NCBI GenBank assembly: GCA_964596675.1
Contig: CAZQUZ010000004.1
Coordinates: 1-64,000, forward strand
Length of the DNA stretch: 64,000 nucleotides
DNA from: JAGOMW01 sp964596675
Lineage (GTDB): Bacteria; Patescibacteriota; Gracilibacteria; BD1-5; UBA2023
Direction of reading: 5' to 3'
Numbering within the stretch: the first letter of the stretch is position 1; each line of letters opens with the position of its first letter. The position numbers were made by a program, and so were the translations under genes. Positions 50,653 to 61,100 of the stretch are shown in pieces. A model generated the notes under the pieces. That model worked only from the letters and a program-made list of their open reading frames with translations. It had not been told where the DNA came from and did not search any database.

Positions 50653-50976
50653 TTACTTCATACATACCGCGAGATATGCGATGAGTCCCTGGACAAATGG
50701 ACTGGATCTATCGAGAGAGTACTCGACCTCTCGCCAGCTGCGACGCTTCTCGACGAGTCACGCATCATGCATCTTCGAGAGATACTGCGAGACCTGTGAG
50801 GGAGTACAGTTCGTGAGGCGCGCTATCTCACCCGATGGGAGCGCGTCCACATGCAGGAGGAGATAGATAATCTCGAGGCGACAGTCTGATGCGAGCGCAC
50901 CGAAGACTTCTGACATCTCGATGAGCATATCAGATTTTTCGAACATTTCTGTTTGTATTTTTTGGAGGTCGGACAT
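50653..50976 (-). CDS. ArsR family transcriptional regulator
   Basis: A 107-residue winged-helix repressor: EVFGALASDCRLEIIYLLLH, LPSGEIARLTNCTPSQVSQY with LSKMHDAGLVEKRRSWREVE, as in ArsR/SmtB. A Cys sits in the recognition helix (NCTPS) and another near the C-terminus (YLAVCMK), where ArsR proteins often sense metals or thiol stress. It starts the minus-strand redox operon and probably regulates it. Confidence 0.9.
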
Positions 50977-51034
50977 AATTATGTTGTGATCACTTTATCA
51001 TTTTATGAAATATTAAAATGAAAGCAAATCTTTT

Positions 51035-51062
51035 TTTAAAAAATCCCTATATGGGATTTTTT
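51035..51062. terminator. bidirectional terminator
   Basis: AAAAAATCCC TATA TGGGATTTTTT overlaps the stop codon of the 51047 gene; A and T runs on both sides suit termination in either direction. Confidence 0.7.
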
Positions 51063-51463
51063 ATATTTTCTAATATTCTCAGATATTCTGCCTTCCAATA
51101 CGGTTTCTGATTCCAATATAACATGTACTCCCTATCATGCGCGTTTTTATAAAATTGTTTTTCTATAACATCTTCATATTTCTGTCGAGTTTTCTGGATA
51201 ATATCTGTATAGAGCGCAAGAAAGAGTTCTTTCTCGGCACCATGATGATAATCCGACGGGAAAAACTGGAGAATGTACCCGATTTCTTCATCTTTTAGAG
51301 AAGCTACCAAATCATTTCGTGTAGATGCAATCATGTTTGGAAAATTTATTCCCAACATATATTCTAATCGAGAAATAGCTCCAGACCTATCGAGGCCATC
51401 ATGATTCATGATAGGCCCTGCAGGACTCGAAAGAGTAGGTCCAGACATGAGTGAACGTTTCAT
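51047..51463 (-). CDS. hypothetical protein
   Basis: A 138-residue soluble protein without a recognised family and without UGA. It begins MKRSLMSGPTLSSPAGPIMN and has RLEYMLGINFPNMIASTRND, YILQFFPSDYHHGAEKELFL and KYEDVIEKQFYKNAHDREYM, mostly helical with many aromatic residues. Its stop codon lies in a terminator hairpin. It is divergent from the spermidine-synthase-like gene. Confidence 0.65.
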   Translation of the reverse strand: MKRSLMSGPTLSSPAGPIMNHDGLDRSGAISRLEYMLGINFPNMIASTRNDLVASLKDEEIGYILQFFPSDYHHGAEKELFLALYTDIIQKTRQKYEDVIEKQFYKNAHDREYMLYWNQKPYWKAEYLRILENIKNPI

Positions 51464-51586
51464 AGAAAAAGTGTGATTATGGATATATAATCTATATTAA
51501 ATAATAATATTGTCAAATAATAAAACTTATAGTATTTTTGCTTTTTTATAGAAATCTCGATACTACCTATATATTCTCTTCCTTCT

Positions 51587-53077
51587 ATGCAAAAATATCT
51601 CCTCGAAACTATCGTCTTTCTCTCTGGATTTATCGTACTTACCTATGAAGTCGTCGGTGCTCGCATACTCTGACCCTACTATGGTACATCGACATTCGTC
51701 TGGACAGCGATGATAGGCATCATACTCGCGAGCCTCTCTATAGGCTACTACACCGGTGGACGCTGGGCAGATAAGAAAGATGCTGATATCGAGACACTCT
51801 CAGATTTGCTCTGGCTTTCGGGTGTTGCCATCGCCATCACCTATATCATCAGGATTCCACTTCTCGACGCTCTGAGTACACATATCCACGATATCCGTAT
51901 AGGATCTATCATCGCGGCTACACTCCTCTTTGCTCCAGCAAGCATACTCCTCGGGATGATGTCTCCATATGCAGTCAGACTCCGTATCGATCGGCTCACA
52001 TCGAGTGGTGCGACTATCGGGATGATGAGTGCTCTCGGAACACTCGGGAGCATCCTCGGAACATTCATCACTGGATTTTATCTCATCCCTCATTTTGGGG
52101 TCTCTACACTACTTGCACTCCTCCCGATTTCTCTCGTGCTTCTCGCATTTTTCGCATCACCGAGTCATCATCCTATCAGAAAAGTAGGAAGCCTCCTCAT
52201 CATACTCATATTACCCACACTCATGAGCCAGATCCACGATACTCATGCGAGCATAGAAATAGATACACTCTATAGTCATATACGAGTATATGATCAGACC
52301 CTCCCACAGACTGGTGAACGTCTCCGCACGATGGGGATAAATATAGAAAATCACTCGACTATGTCTCTTGACTCAGATCGTCTCGTCAATGAATATACCA
52401 AATATTATCATCTGGCGAGACATTTTTTCCCAGGATTTCAGACAGGCCTCATGCTCGGTGGTGCTGGATACTCTTTTCCGAAGGATTATATAGCGAAATA
52501 TAAAGACGCGACTCTCGATGTCGTCGAGATAGACCCCGGCGTAACCGCGCTCGCGAAAAAATATTTCTGACTCACAGATACTCCTCGTATGCAGATTTTT
52601 CATGAAGATGGACGAGTATTTTTAAACCAAAATAAAAAAATCTACGATGTTATTTTTGGTGATGCATTCACCTCATGGTACTCGGTACCATACCAGCTCT
52701 CGACACGCGAAGCTGTAGAGAAAAAGTATAATAGCCTATCGATGAGTGGCCTTGTCATACTCAATCTCATATCCTCTATCGAGTGAGAAACGGGCGAATT
52801 TCTCCGCGCTGAATATGTCACCTATAAATCGGTATTTCCTCAGGTGTATATCATCCCAGTAAATCATCCTGGAAATGGAAAAATATTCCAAAACCACATC
52901 CTCATCGCCCTCAAAAATACGACCATACCAAGCTGGACGTCAAAAGAAAATGATATAAACGGATATCTCAGTCATGTATGGACAGGAGATATATCCGATG
53001 ATATGCCCATACTCACTGATGACTTTGCTCCTGTAGATCACTATATAGGCAAATATCTCAAGTATTTTTCTCACTAG
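51587..53077 (+). CDS. membrane protein with spermidine-synthase-like domain
   Basis: A 496-residue two-part protein. The N-terminal half has about six or seven helices (LLETIVFLSGFIVLTYEVVG, FVWTAMIGIILASLSIGYYT, RIGSIIAATLLFAPASILLG, MMSALGTLGSILGTFITGFY, STLLALLPISLVLLAFFASP). From residue 240 a polyamine aminopropyltransferase-like fold has GLMLGGAGYSFPKDYI, DVVEIDPGVTALAKKYFG and RMQIFHEDGRVFL with YDVIFGDAFTSW. Such fusions are widespread with unknown substrates. It ends convergently with apbE, overlapping by 4 bp. Confidence 0.88.
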
Positions 53078-53940
53078 GTAAATATCTCTGCTCGACTTCC
53101 CTTTTTCTGAAATACAATTCCATCATGACGTACGATAACTCCGGAAATCTCTGGAGTTTTTTCGAGCAGAGTAATCGCAAGTGTCCATGGCATAACACAG
53201 AGTGCTGTCGCATACATATCGGCGATACTCGCCCTATCACTCTCTATATATGATGCGACAACCTCACGCGCACTCTCTCCAGTATGTGGATCGATGAGAT
53301 GATGATGCGCTCACCACTTTCGTCGAGTTCCAGCACTACATGCGAATGAAAAACTATCCAGCAAGATAGTCCCGATAGCCTCATCCGATACAAATGGACT
53401 CTCGAGCCCCACTTTCCATGCTCACATGCCATACATATCTCATCAAAAATTTATGAGATATCTTTTATCGCCTATTCATATTGCGGCTATCATTTCTCGA
53501 AGTATATCGATAAGATATCCCTTCCCTACTCATCCGAATTCGAGAAGTATATCGCCATGGAGTATGACTTCATCTCAGATAATCTCTATATCACTATAGT
53601 TACCAGATCATGTATTGGTTATGGTATTCTTCATGCCTAATGTGGAGTTTCCATATCAGAGCTCTGTCAGCCGCTTTCCTATAGTGGGATCAAAATATCC
53701 ACCTGTCTTTCATGCCACATCGAGCATCATAGAAAGCATTTTTTTTGCGTCACTATCGAGAAAAGCTCTTCGAGACGTATTGAGATCATCGAGCCAGTTT
53801 CATTCGAGAAATCGAGAAAACTTAGCTTCAAAATCTTGAAGTCGTGTTTTTATATCTCTAAACAAGTCTGTCATGTCTTCGCTCGTATCGAGAGAGAGAA
53901 ATAGATGCGTACCAATAACTTCAAAAGTATATTTTTGCAT
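53074..53940 (-). CDS. apbE: FAD:protein FMN transferase (ApbE)
   Basis: Attaches FMN covalently to Thr or Ser of exported flavoproteins. Conserved motifs: GKTGGYFDPTIGKRLTELGY, LLEFGGVGKGYLIDIL, YLINFGGDMYGMGAWKVG, SFACSAGTRRKWGAHHHLID and ADMYATALCVMPW with the metal-binding Asp. At 288 residues it lacks a signal peptide in the chosen frame, so it may act in the cytoplasm before export or use a non-classical signal. A dozen or so UGA codons fall on conserved Gly. Two candidate substrate lipoproteins follow upstream on the same strand. Confidence 0.93.
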
Positions 53941-53974
53941 AGAGAAAATATAAGGAAAGCTGTCTTGAAAGCAA

Positions 53975-53996
53975 GAAAAAATCCTCTTTCGAGGAT
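53975..53996 (-). terminator. rho-independent terminator for FMN lipoprotein gene
   Basis: Minus-strand hairpin ATCCTC GAAA GAGGAT followed by TTTTTT, 6 bp after the stop at 54002. Confidence 0.65.
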
Positions 53997-54001
53997 AAGA
54001 A

Positions 54002-54568
54002 TTACAGTGATTTTATTATTTGGACAAATGCATCGGTCGTATCACTCGCTCATCAGACAGCTGAAAGTGAGAGTGATGAGATTTTCTTTCCGATTATCTG
54101 ACTCTTTGCAGCGGAGTTAAATCGACTTATATATTGTCTACTCTCACGATCCGCGCTCGGGGCATTGGCTGATACACTCGTGATTACCCCAGCAGGATCA
54201 GTTGTAAGAGAAAATATCACAGCTACTCACTCTTTCCCATGATCGGTCGTATAAGTGACAGACTTCGATATATTGGATTGTTCTGATGTCATAGTTATCG
54301 AAGATGAGAGTGGGGTTTCTGTTTCTGTGCTTGCTGGAGCTGGAGACGCTACCGTAGATTTCCCCATGCTTCATGATGTGTTTTTTAAAGGTCTGGTTCT
54401 ATCAGATTGTGCGTGGGTATTTTTTGCTCCATCCTCTCTCTGCTCAGCTCTCGGTCATCTCTGAAAGACTCATCATGAAGATGGGTCTGATATGATGCGA
54501 TCTGCTGTGCAGGATACAAGAAATACGAGTGATACGATGATAGCGACAGGAAGTGAGAGTGTTTTCAT
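54002..54568 (-). CDS. lipoprotein with FMN-binding-like C-terminal domain
   Basis: A 188-residue lipoprotein: VAIIVSLVFLVSCTADRIIS carries the lipobox Cys, followed by a Ser/Thr/Pro-rich linker and a C-terminal domain with VAVIFSLTTDPAGVITSVSA and SLSLSAVGGASDTTDAFVQI. The GGAS/T segment is placed like the SGAT flavinylation site of FMN_bind proteins (RnfG, NqrC). With apbE next door this is a candidate covalent flavoprotein at the outer face of the membrane. UGA encodes the GG of the motif (SAVGGAS). Confidence 0.75.
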
Positions 54569-54625
54569 AATAAAAAATTATAATATATACTCACAGTGTA
54601 GCTATGAATCGTAAGAAAAATGTAA

Positions 54626-54650
54626 GAAAAATCCCCACTTTCATGGGGAT
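54626..54650 (-). terminator. rho-independent terminator
   Basis: ATCCCC / GGGGAT stem (54631-54650) followed on the minus strand by a T run, downstream of the 54668 gene. Confidence 0.65.
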
Positions 54651-54667
54651 AAAGATAGAGTTCTAGA

Positions 54668-55144
54668 CTAGAACGAATGTACAAATTGCTCGAATGCAGC
54701 AGTCGTAAGTGAAGCACCTCCGACAACATCGAGATCAAGATCTTTCGCTTTCTGCCCCACTGCTTTCACTCCAACATCAGCACTAAATGCTGTTTGAAGC
54801 TTGAGAGAAATCTCATGTGTAGACTTTGGTGTCGCTGAAGCAGCAGTAATGACACCATCTGTGACAGTGACAGAAAACTCGACTGGATCTGAACCAGCTG
54901 GAGACTGGTATGTGACAACCTCCGTACGAGTAATGACTGTCGGCGCAACAGAAGCTTCTGGAGTAGGAGTAGTCTCTGTAGGCGCTGGTGTAGCAGGAGT
55001 GACTGACTCAGTGATAATCTCGACAGGAGCAGCAGTCTCTGTAGGAGTGACTACTGTAGGTACTGGCTCTGACTTCTCCATACAACTCGTGAGAAGAGAG
55101 ATAGATGAGAGGAGGACGAGTGGAGCGACGACATGCTTTTTCAT
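54668..55144 (-). CDS. FMN-binding domain lipoprotein
   Basis: A 158-residue lipoprotein: MKKHVVAPLVLLSSISLLTS then Cys gives the lipobox; a Pro/Thr/Glu-rich linker follows (TPTETAAPVEIITESVTPA). The C-terminal domain has DPVEFSVTVTDGVITAASAT and DLDLDVVGGASLTTAAFEQF, close to FMN_bind where Ser or Thr of the D-x3-G-A-S/T motif is flavinylated by ApbE. The start at 55144 (MKKHV) is preferred over an upstream one. No UGA. Likely part of an extracytoplasmic electron path with the neighbouring lipoprotein. Confidence 0.82.
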   Translation of the reverse strand: MKKHVVAPLVLLSSISLLTSCMEKSEPVPTVVTPTETAAPVEIITESVTPATPAPTETTPTPEASVAPTVITRTEVVTYQSPAGSDPVEFSVTVTDGVITAASATPKSTHEISLKLQTAFSADVGVKAVGQKAKDLDLDVVGGASLTTAAFEQFVHSF

Positions 55145-55269
55145 AGAAAAAAGTGAAAAAATAAATACAAGAGGAGTATAGTTCATTTATTTTATAAAGC
55201 AAATTTTTCATAACACTTTTTACGATACAATAATTTTACTTTTAGCAGAAACATGCTATCATCTGAGTC

Positions 55270-56328
55270 ATGAATCCTTCTCATGAGACCCCTCGAAACA
55301 TATCCCTTGATCGATCCGATCAAATACAAGAGGTGCTCTCAATAAATGCAGAGAAATACAGTTTTTTGATTCCATATCTTTCCAATCTCAGCCCCTCATA
55401 TCGGGATGGATTGATAGAAGCTATCGTATTCTCGAATGAAATAGGAGAAAAGCTCAATATCTCCAAAGAACACCGAGAAATCGTACATCTCGCGACTCTC
55501 CTGAGTGATATCGGGAAATTCTGAAACAATGATTTTCAGCCATGATCCAATCAGGCAATGCGATGGCTCTATAGCTTCGATACAAGTCTAGAATCTCACG
55601 AAAAACAAATACCTCTCCATACATTTCTCGCGGAGAACGATACATGAACACGTCCGAACCTCCGGACCTGGCTCAGAGACAAAAATATAGATGTCAGTAC
55701 CGAGAAAATACAGAGCAATTTTCAGAGTCTTCGACAGGAAGCAATATTCGAGCAATATGCTACAGAATATACTATAGACTATGATACTATCACCCTCGCA
55801 GAAGCATGGAGTCTCTATCATATTCTGAGTGGGGAGACGATATGGCAAAATCTAAAAGAAAAGTATCCTACTATCGTAAAAGATATCCATATAGATATCG
55901 CACGACTCCATCATCTCAAAGAATGAGTCCATACTGGAAGAGCCAGAGAGAAATTATTTAGAGAAAATGGGGCAGATCTCCATGCGACGCTCCTCTGTAT
56001 CATGATACTCGCAGATAAGATACAAGCACTCCAGTCTCGAACCTCTATGGACGATACTCATATCCGCAATGCTCTCACCATCACTGATATAGTTCGCCAT
56101 AATCTCGATACTATCACTGAGAAATATGAATCGATCAAAATGGATATAGTACCCCTCTATCTCAAAAGAGTATCTTCTGAACGACGGAAACTCATACAAC
56201 ATATCGTTACTAAAACATGAGCTCGTGTAAGTAGCATATGGACTTGGGTATGAAAAGAACGGCGTCAGACAGATCGCAGAGATCGTGGAGCATCTATTAT
56301 TATACCTTGATATCCTCAGCGAGGCTAA
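55270..56328 (+). CDS. HD-like protein with degenerate metal site
   Basis: A 352-residue helical protein. EHREIVHLATLLSDIGKFGN resembles the HD-domain motif H...HDxGK but the metal-binding His is Ser, so phosphohydrolase activity may be lost. The rest contains EAWSLYHILSGETIWQNLKE, HHLKEGVHTGRAREKLFREN and LCIMILADKIQALQSRTSMD (a second Asp region, LADK), then a basic C-terminus (KERRQTDRRDRGASIIIPGY). Its last 29 bp overlap the MgtC gene tail to tail. Function unknown. Confidence 0.72.
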
Positions 56329-56974
56329 TCGCCTCATATTCAAGATGTTCTGAGAGGAGCGATCGCACATCGAGCATCGTCATATCGCGAGGTACCCGGA
56401 CGACGAGATCGACATGATGGGATTTATGATTTTCTTTTATATTTTCTGAGATGACCTCTATACCGAGCTCATCGAACGTGGAAAATATATTTTCTGGAAT
56501 ACCTTTTTTCTTATCGAATGTGAAGTCGATAGCACAGTACGATGTCTGAGAGAAGATGACAGGCTTTAACTTTGTAAAAAATACGAGATTCATGAGCATG
56601 AGTACAGTCGTAGCTATTGCTGCGAAATACATTCCTGCACCGACTGCAAGCCCTATGGCTGCTGTCACCCAGATATTGGCGGCTGTAGTGAGTCATTTTG
56701 TGATCATACCATTTCTCATGATAGCACCCGCTCAAAGAAATCAAATACCAGAAACCACCTGTGCTGCGATACGAGCTGGATCTTTATTGGTAGCATGATA
56801 CATCTCTGGTAACACGATAGATATGATCATAAGAAGAGCAGACCCTGTACAGATGAGTATATGTGTACGGATACCTGCTGGCTGTTGCTTCCATTCTCGC
56901 TCGATACCGAGGATGAGAGCGAGGATGAGTGATATGATGAGGCGGAGAACGATCTCCTGATCTGTGATAGGCAT
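56300..56974 (-). CDS. MgtC/SapB family membrane protein
   Basis: A 224-residue protein: IVLRLIISLILALILGIERE with WKQQPAGIRTHILICTGSAL is the MgtC signature (G-x-E-R-E and AGxRTH), then RIAAQVVSGIGFLGAGAIMR and TTAANIWVTAAIGLAVGAGM. Five helices and a C-terminal ACT-like domain (VDLVVRVPRDMTMLDVRSL) follow. MgtC proteins affect Mg2+ homeostasis, F-ATPase and survival under low magnesium. UGA at SGIG and ITKG. Confidence 0.93.
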
Positions 56975-57048
56975 GAATATAGTCTAGCACTATACGATGA
57001 AAAATGCAAAAATCCTCTCATTTTCATGAAAGGATATTGATTATTATT

Positions 57049-57123
57049 TGGCAGCGCTACGGAGAATCGAACTCCGGTTTAAGGAATGAGAATCCTTCGT
57101 CCTAACCACTAGACGATAGCGCC
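57049..57123 (-). tRNA. tRNA-Glu (CUC)
   Basis: 75 nt with CCA encoded; acceptor stem GGCGCTA/TAGCGCT, anticodon arm AAGGA TTCTCAT TCCTT giving CUC, T-arm GGAGTTCGATTCTCC. Confidence 0.93.
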
Positions 57124-57149
57124 ATACATCGAGATTGTTTCTATAAAAA

Positions 57150-57226
57150 TGGTCGGAAACGTGGGACTCGAACCCACAACCCCGTGCTCCCAAAGCACGT
57201 GCGCTAGCCAATTGCGCCAGTTTCCG
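57150..57226 (-). tRNA. tRNA-Pro (UGG)
   Basis: 77 nt with CCA; acceptor CGGAAAC/GTTTCCG, anticodon loop TTTGGGA giving UGG, T-arm GTGGGTTCGAGTCCCAC. Confidence 0.94.
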
Positions 57227-57236
57227 AAAATGTAAA

Positions 57237-57314
<78 letters not shown>

Positions 57315-57324
57315 TAAAAAAAGA

Positions 57325-57384
57325 AATTAGTATTTAGGAATTAGAATGTAGAAATGAATCCTTTCTAACGACTAAATACTAATT
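57325..57384. repeat. 13-bp inverted repeat with inner hairpin
   Basis: AATTAGTATTTAG (57325-57337) and CTAAATACTAATT (57372-57384) are perfect inverted copies; the interval contains a smaller hairpin (AGAAA / TTTCT). It lies between two tRNA genes and could be a processing or terminator structure or a small mobile-element relic. Confidence 0.5.
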
Positions 57385-57401
57385 ACTCTTAAATTATAGT
57401 G

Positions 57402-57477
57402 TGGAGCGGGTGATGGGACTCGAACCCATAACAGTCTGCTTGGAAGGCAGAGACTCTAGCCATTGAGCTACACCCGC
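57402..57477 (-). tRNA. tRNA-Gly (UCC)
   Basis: 76 nt with CCA; acceptor GCGGGTG/CACCCGC, anticodon loop CTTCCAA giving UCC, T-arm ATGGGTTCGAGTCCCAT. It reads GGA/GGG and is not the tRNA-Gly(UCA) that would decode UGA. Confidence 0.94.
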
Positions 57478-57570
57478 ACTATACCAGTTAAGGCTTTGGC
57501 ATTGTATAAAAAGGGACCCTATTGTCAAAAGTTTTTTTCAAAAAAATATCTCTATAGCTTTCTGAAAATA

Positions 57571-57602
57571 AAAAAAGCCCTCTCGGATTCTCGAGAGGGC
57601 TT
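57571..57602 (-). terminator. rho-independent terminator
   Basis: GCCCTCTCG / CGAGAGGGC stem (57577-57600) followed on the minus strand by a run of T, 6 bp after the stop of the gene at 57608. Confidence 0.9.
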
Positions 57603-57607
57603 AATAA

Positions 57608-58003
57608 TTATTTTGCTGGAGCTATCTCTGGTCCTGCTGCTGGGGTAGGAGTAGCTTGTTGTATACATGCAGTATTTATGATACCGATAGCACCTGTACC
57701 GATAGTGACTGGAACAGCTTCTTTACATCCACCCTTTACCTGAGCATCGAGTGCTGTAGCGAGATCGAGGACAGCCTTACCATAACCATTCTGAAAAACA
57801 TTTCCAGAAAAAGTCTGCATAGCCTGAGATACTGCAGTATTGTATCCTTGCTGCTGTGCTGTAGCGATAGCCACACTCTGTGTCTTACCGACGACAAATG
57901 GATATCCTACAGAAAGGAAAAAATATACACTCGTAAAAAATACCCACGCCATAATGATAAGTCCTCCGATAGTGATATTCCCGACAGCCTGATGATTAAA
58001 CAT
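57608..58003 (-). CDS. hypothetical membrane-anchored protein
   Basis: A 131-residue protein, no UGA. One N-terminal helix (NITIGGLIIMAWVFFTSVYFFL) leads to an Ala/Gln/Thr-rich exterior part with FVVGKTQSVAIATAQQQGYN and VSQAMQTFSGNVFQNGYGKA, two Cys (GGCKEAVPV, NTACIQQ) and an Ala/Pro tail. It lies between the giant surface gene and the tRNA cluster and has its own terminator. It may be a small envelope protein; family unknown. Confidence 0.7.
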   Translation of the reverse strand: MFNHQAVGNITIGGLIIMAWVFFTSVYFFLSVGYPFVVGKTQSVAIATAQQQGYNTAVSQAMQTFSGNVFQNGYGKAVLDLATALDAQVKGGCKEAVPVTIGTGAIGIINTACIQQATPTPAAGPEIAPAK

Positions 58004-58101
58004 ATGAAAAAGATAAAAAAAATAACATGCTGAGTATATCGATAAGCATACCTTTATGCAAGAAGTTCTGTCTTCACATTCGGATGAAATAATGCCTATA
58101 T

Positions 58102-58130
58102 AAAAACTCCAGGGGGTATCTGGAGTTTTT
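58102..58130. terminator. bidirectional terminator after the giant gene
   Basis: AAAAACTCCAG / CTGGAGTTTTT with a 7-base loop, immediately past the giant gene stop on the minus strand. Confidence 0.85.
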
Positions 58131-58136
58131 ATATGC

Positions 58137-61100
58137 TTATTCTGTCGGAGAAACTGGGGTTTCTAGTGGCATAGTGGTAGGTTCGCTCACCTCTGGGACT
58201 ATATCTACTGGTGGTACTTCGGAGGTATCTGGAGGAGATGGAAGAGTCTGAATCTCAGGGCCAATATTATCTGGAGTAGTAGTATCTGGTGGCGTAACTA
58301 TAGGAGTCTCTTGGACTGGAGTATCGAGAAGTGTAGTCTCTATAGGAGTCTCTTCTCCAGATGCAGAATCTGGAGCAGGGATTGTCCCATCCCCTTCATC
58401 CGCCCCTGTCTGAGTCGGAGATACATCTGGAACTGGAGACTCTGGAGTGGTACCATCTAGAGGAGGAGATACTGCATCTGTAGGAGTATCTGATACTGGT
58501 GATATATATCCACCGATACCTCAGCGTACGAGTACAGCCATCCAGTTAAATCGGAGATTTTGTGGTGCTGGACCATGGATTTCGATATCGAATCCTACCT
58601 GAGAGAGTCCACTGACATAGGCAGAAATAGTATGATCTACTGGAGTTATAGTGATAACTGGCGTCTCACTATAAGGACGACTGAACGTGATATGCACACG
58701 TTGCATGCCAGAAGCTATAGATGCATCACCACCCATATCACGATCTGAGAATATTACCCTATCTTCGAATGTCACCATCGCCTTAAATGTAACGGCTCCT
58801 TCGAAAATAACTCATTTCGTGAATGTTACGAGCTCTTGGAATATCGTCTTTCACTGCATGAGAAGCTCTCCTGCAAGACTCAGAATCATATCGAGTGCCC
58901 CCTGATCTTCTAGTGATATAGCTGTACCTGTCTGCACTGATATCATACCAGGAGATGACTCTACCAAACTCAGACGATACTGCGTATCTGAGAGCGTACC
59001 TGAGAGGAGTGATATTTGCGATGAGATATCTGTGATACCTTGACTCAGCGTATTTACACTGAGAGCAAAAGGATCAAGAGCTCCAGATGCGACAGCGAGA
59101 TTCGCTCCATAATTTGGATCGATTTTCGCGAGAGATTTTTTTACCATAAATGAGAATCTATCGAGCGCCGCTGTGTTTATAGCGAGTCATCCAGAGAGAG
59201 AGTCAGCATACTCTACCTCATCGACACCATCGAAGTAGGTATTCTCTACAAACACTATCACATTCCCCTGCTCTACTCATGAGAGTCATGTTAGAGCTTT
59301 ACCGATAACTCGACCTGGTTCTGTGGCTTTCATACCCACTCATGGGATATCAGAAGTCGTGATATAGTCACCTGGAGCAATATTACCATTTTTTGTACTC
59401 ACCTTCACAGGTACACGACCTGCGAGACCGACGATGACTGGCTTACCCTCACCATCGGCTTCACCGATTACCATTCCTGGTTTCGTCGAAATCACTCATA
59501 TAACATCACTATCATATGGAGTCGATGATTTTGCGACCTGCGATACTCACTCCCCTGTCAGAGCAACCAGATCTCACTCAGTCACACTATGATCAGTAGA
59601 GTAGTATATTTCTGCATAGTCAGCACCCCGGATTTTATATGCCTTGAGAGTACTTCATGCACGACCGATAGTGTTCGATGCATTGGCTGTAAATTGTGCC
59701 CACCGGAGTGTGACATTACCCGCTGTAGCACCATTCACGATGACACCATATCCTATATACGACTGATTCGCAGCGTTTCATGGCAGAGCGGCTGGGGTAG
59801 AGCCTCCACAAACTGCCACACTTCCATTCACTGTACCAGTCGGAAGATAAAAATTATAGTCACACGTTGCACCGGCAGGAGCCGTCATCGCAAATCGGAA
59901 ATCTGGTATAGTATTGGACTGTCACTCGAAATTAATATCGAATACCCACGTTTCATTGGCTCATATAGGAAATAACAGTTCATTATCATCTTGCAGTACT
60001 GCTGAGTTATTTATTGTTTCATCAGCTGTCTTACGTACTATAATATTACTTTCTCATTGTTGATCTCAGAGCCATTTCCATGCGGTACCATTCCAGATAG
60101 CATTTCGACTCTGACCTGCCTCGATACGATTCCCGAGCATAGTGAATCATACTGTACCAATATTATTGATATATATGATACGTCCGGCTGTAGTATCTGT
60201 AGGGCTTGGAAGTGTAAGAGTGATATTTGCAGTTGTCTGATTGATATTAAATGTGGTTTTCACGTCTACAGTGGCTGCTGCCGTACCGATAGTACCATTG
60301 GCTGCGAAATTTCCGAGCACTGCCGCTGCCATGACTGTAGCCCCACTATTGGTCACTGCACCAATAAAAGTTTTTGCTCCAGCAAATGTCTGCGCTCCAG
60401 TGCTGACGAGTCCACGAGCTGTTCCACTGGCATTTGGGATATTAAATGTATGAGTATTACCTGCTGAGACAATATTAAAATCATTACCAGCTGTCCCGAC
60501 TGCAAATGTTTGTGTTGTACCAGTTTGTCCATTGATTGATCCGATTTTATTATTAAATAGATTCCAATCGCTCACAGACAATGCGCCTGTACTAGAAGTA
60601 GATGCGAGACCGAGTGAGATGCCCGTTCCAGTTATAGACAAACCATTTGGAGCGCCAGAAATAAATCCGATTTTATTATTAAATAGATTCCAATCGCTCA
60701 CAGACAATGCGCCTGTAGTAGTATTGTTAGCGATATTTATACCGAATACTCCTGTGAGATTATTATATGTGAGTGGTCCGTTTGCTGAGAGATTTGTGAG
60801 TGAGATTTTCGTAGCGACGACTCATGAAAGAGTATTTACTGTGCCTGAGAGAGTATTGAAATTCGTGGTAAGATTGGAGAGATTCGTATTCGTGGTAGCA
60901 AGCATGCCAGAGAGAGATGCGAGATTTCCAGAAAGTGTGAGGATATTTCCTGTAGCTGTAGCAAGGTTTGCATTCGTGGTAGCGAGTGATGAGAGGAGAG
61001 AGGAGATACTTCCTGTAGCAGAGGCGAGGTTTGTTTGGAGAGTAGTTATCTGTGATGTATGAGTAGCGAGAGTACCTGTAGCTGTGGCGAGGCTCGAAAG

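Noticed and set aside
57402..57477. The UGA-decoding tRNA-Gly
   Set aside because: The anticodon loop gives UCC, not UCA; the decoding tRNA must be elsewhere in the genome.
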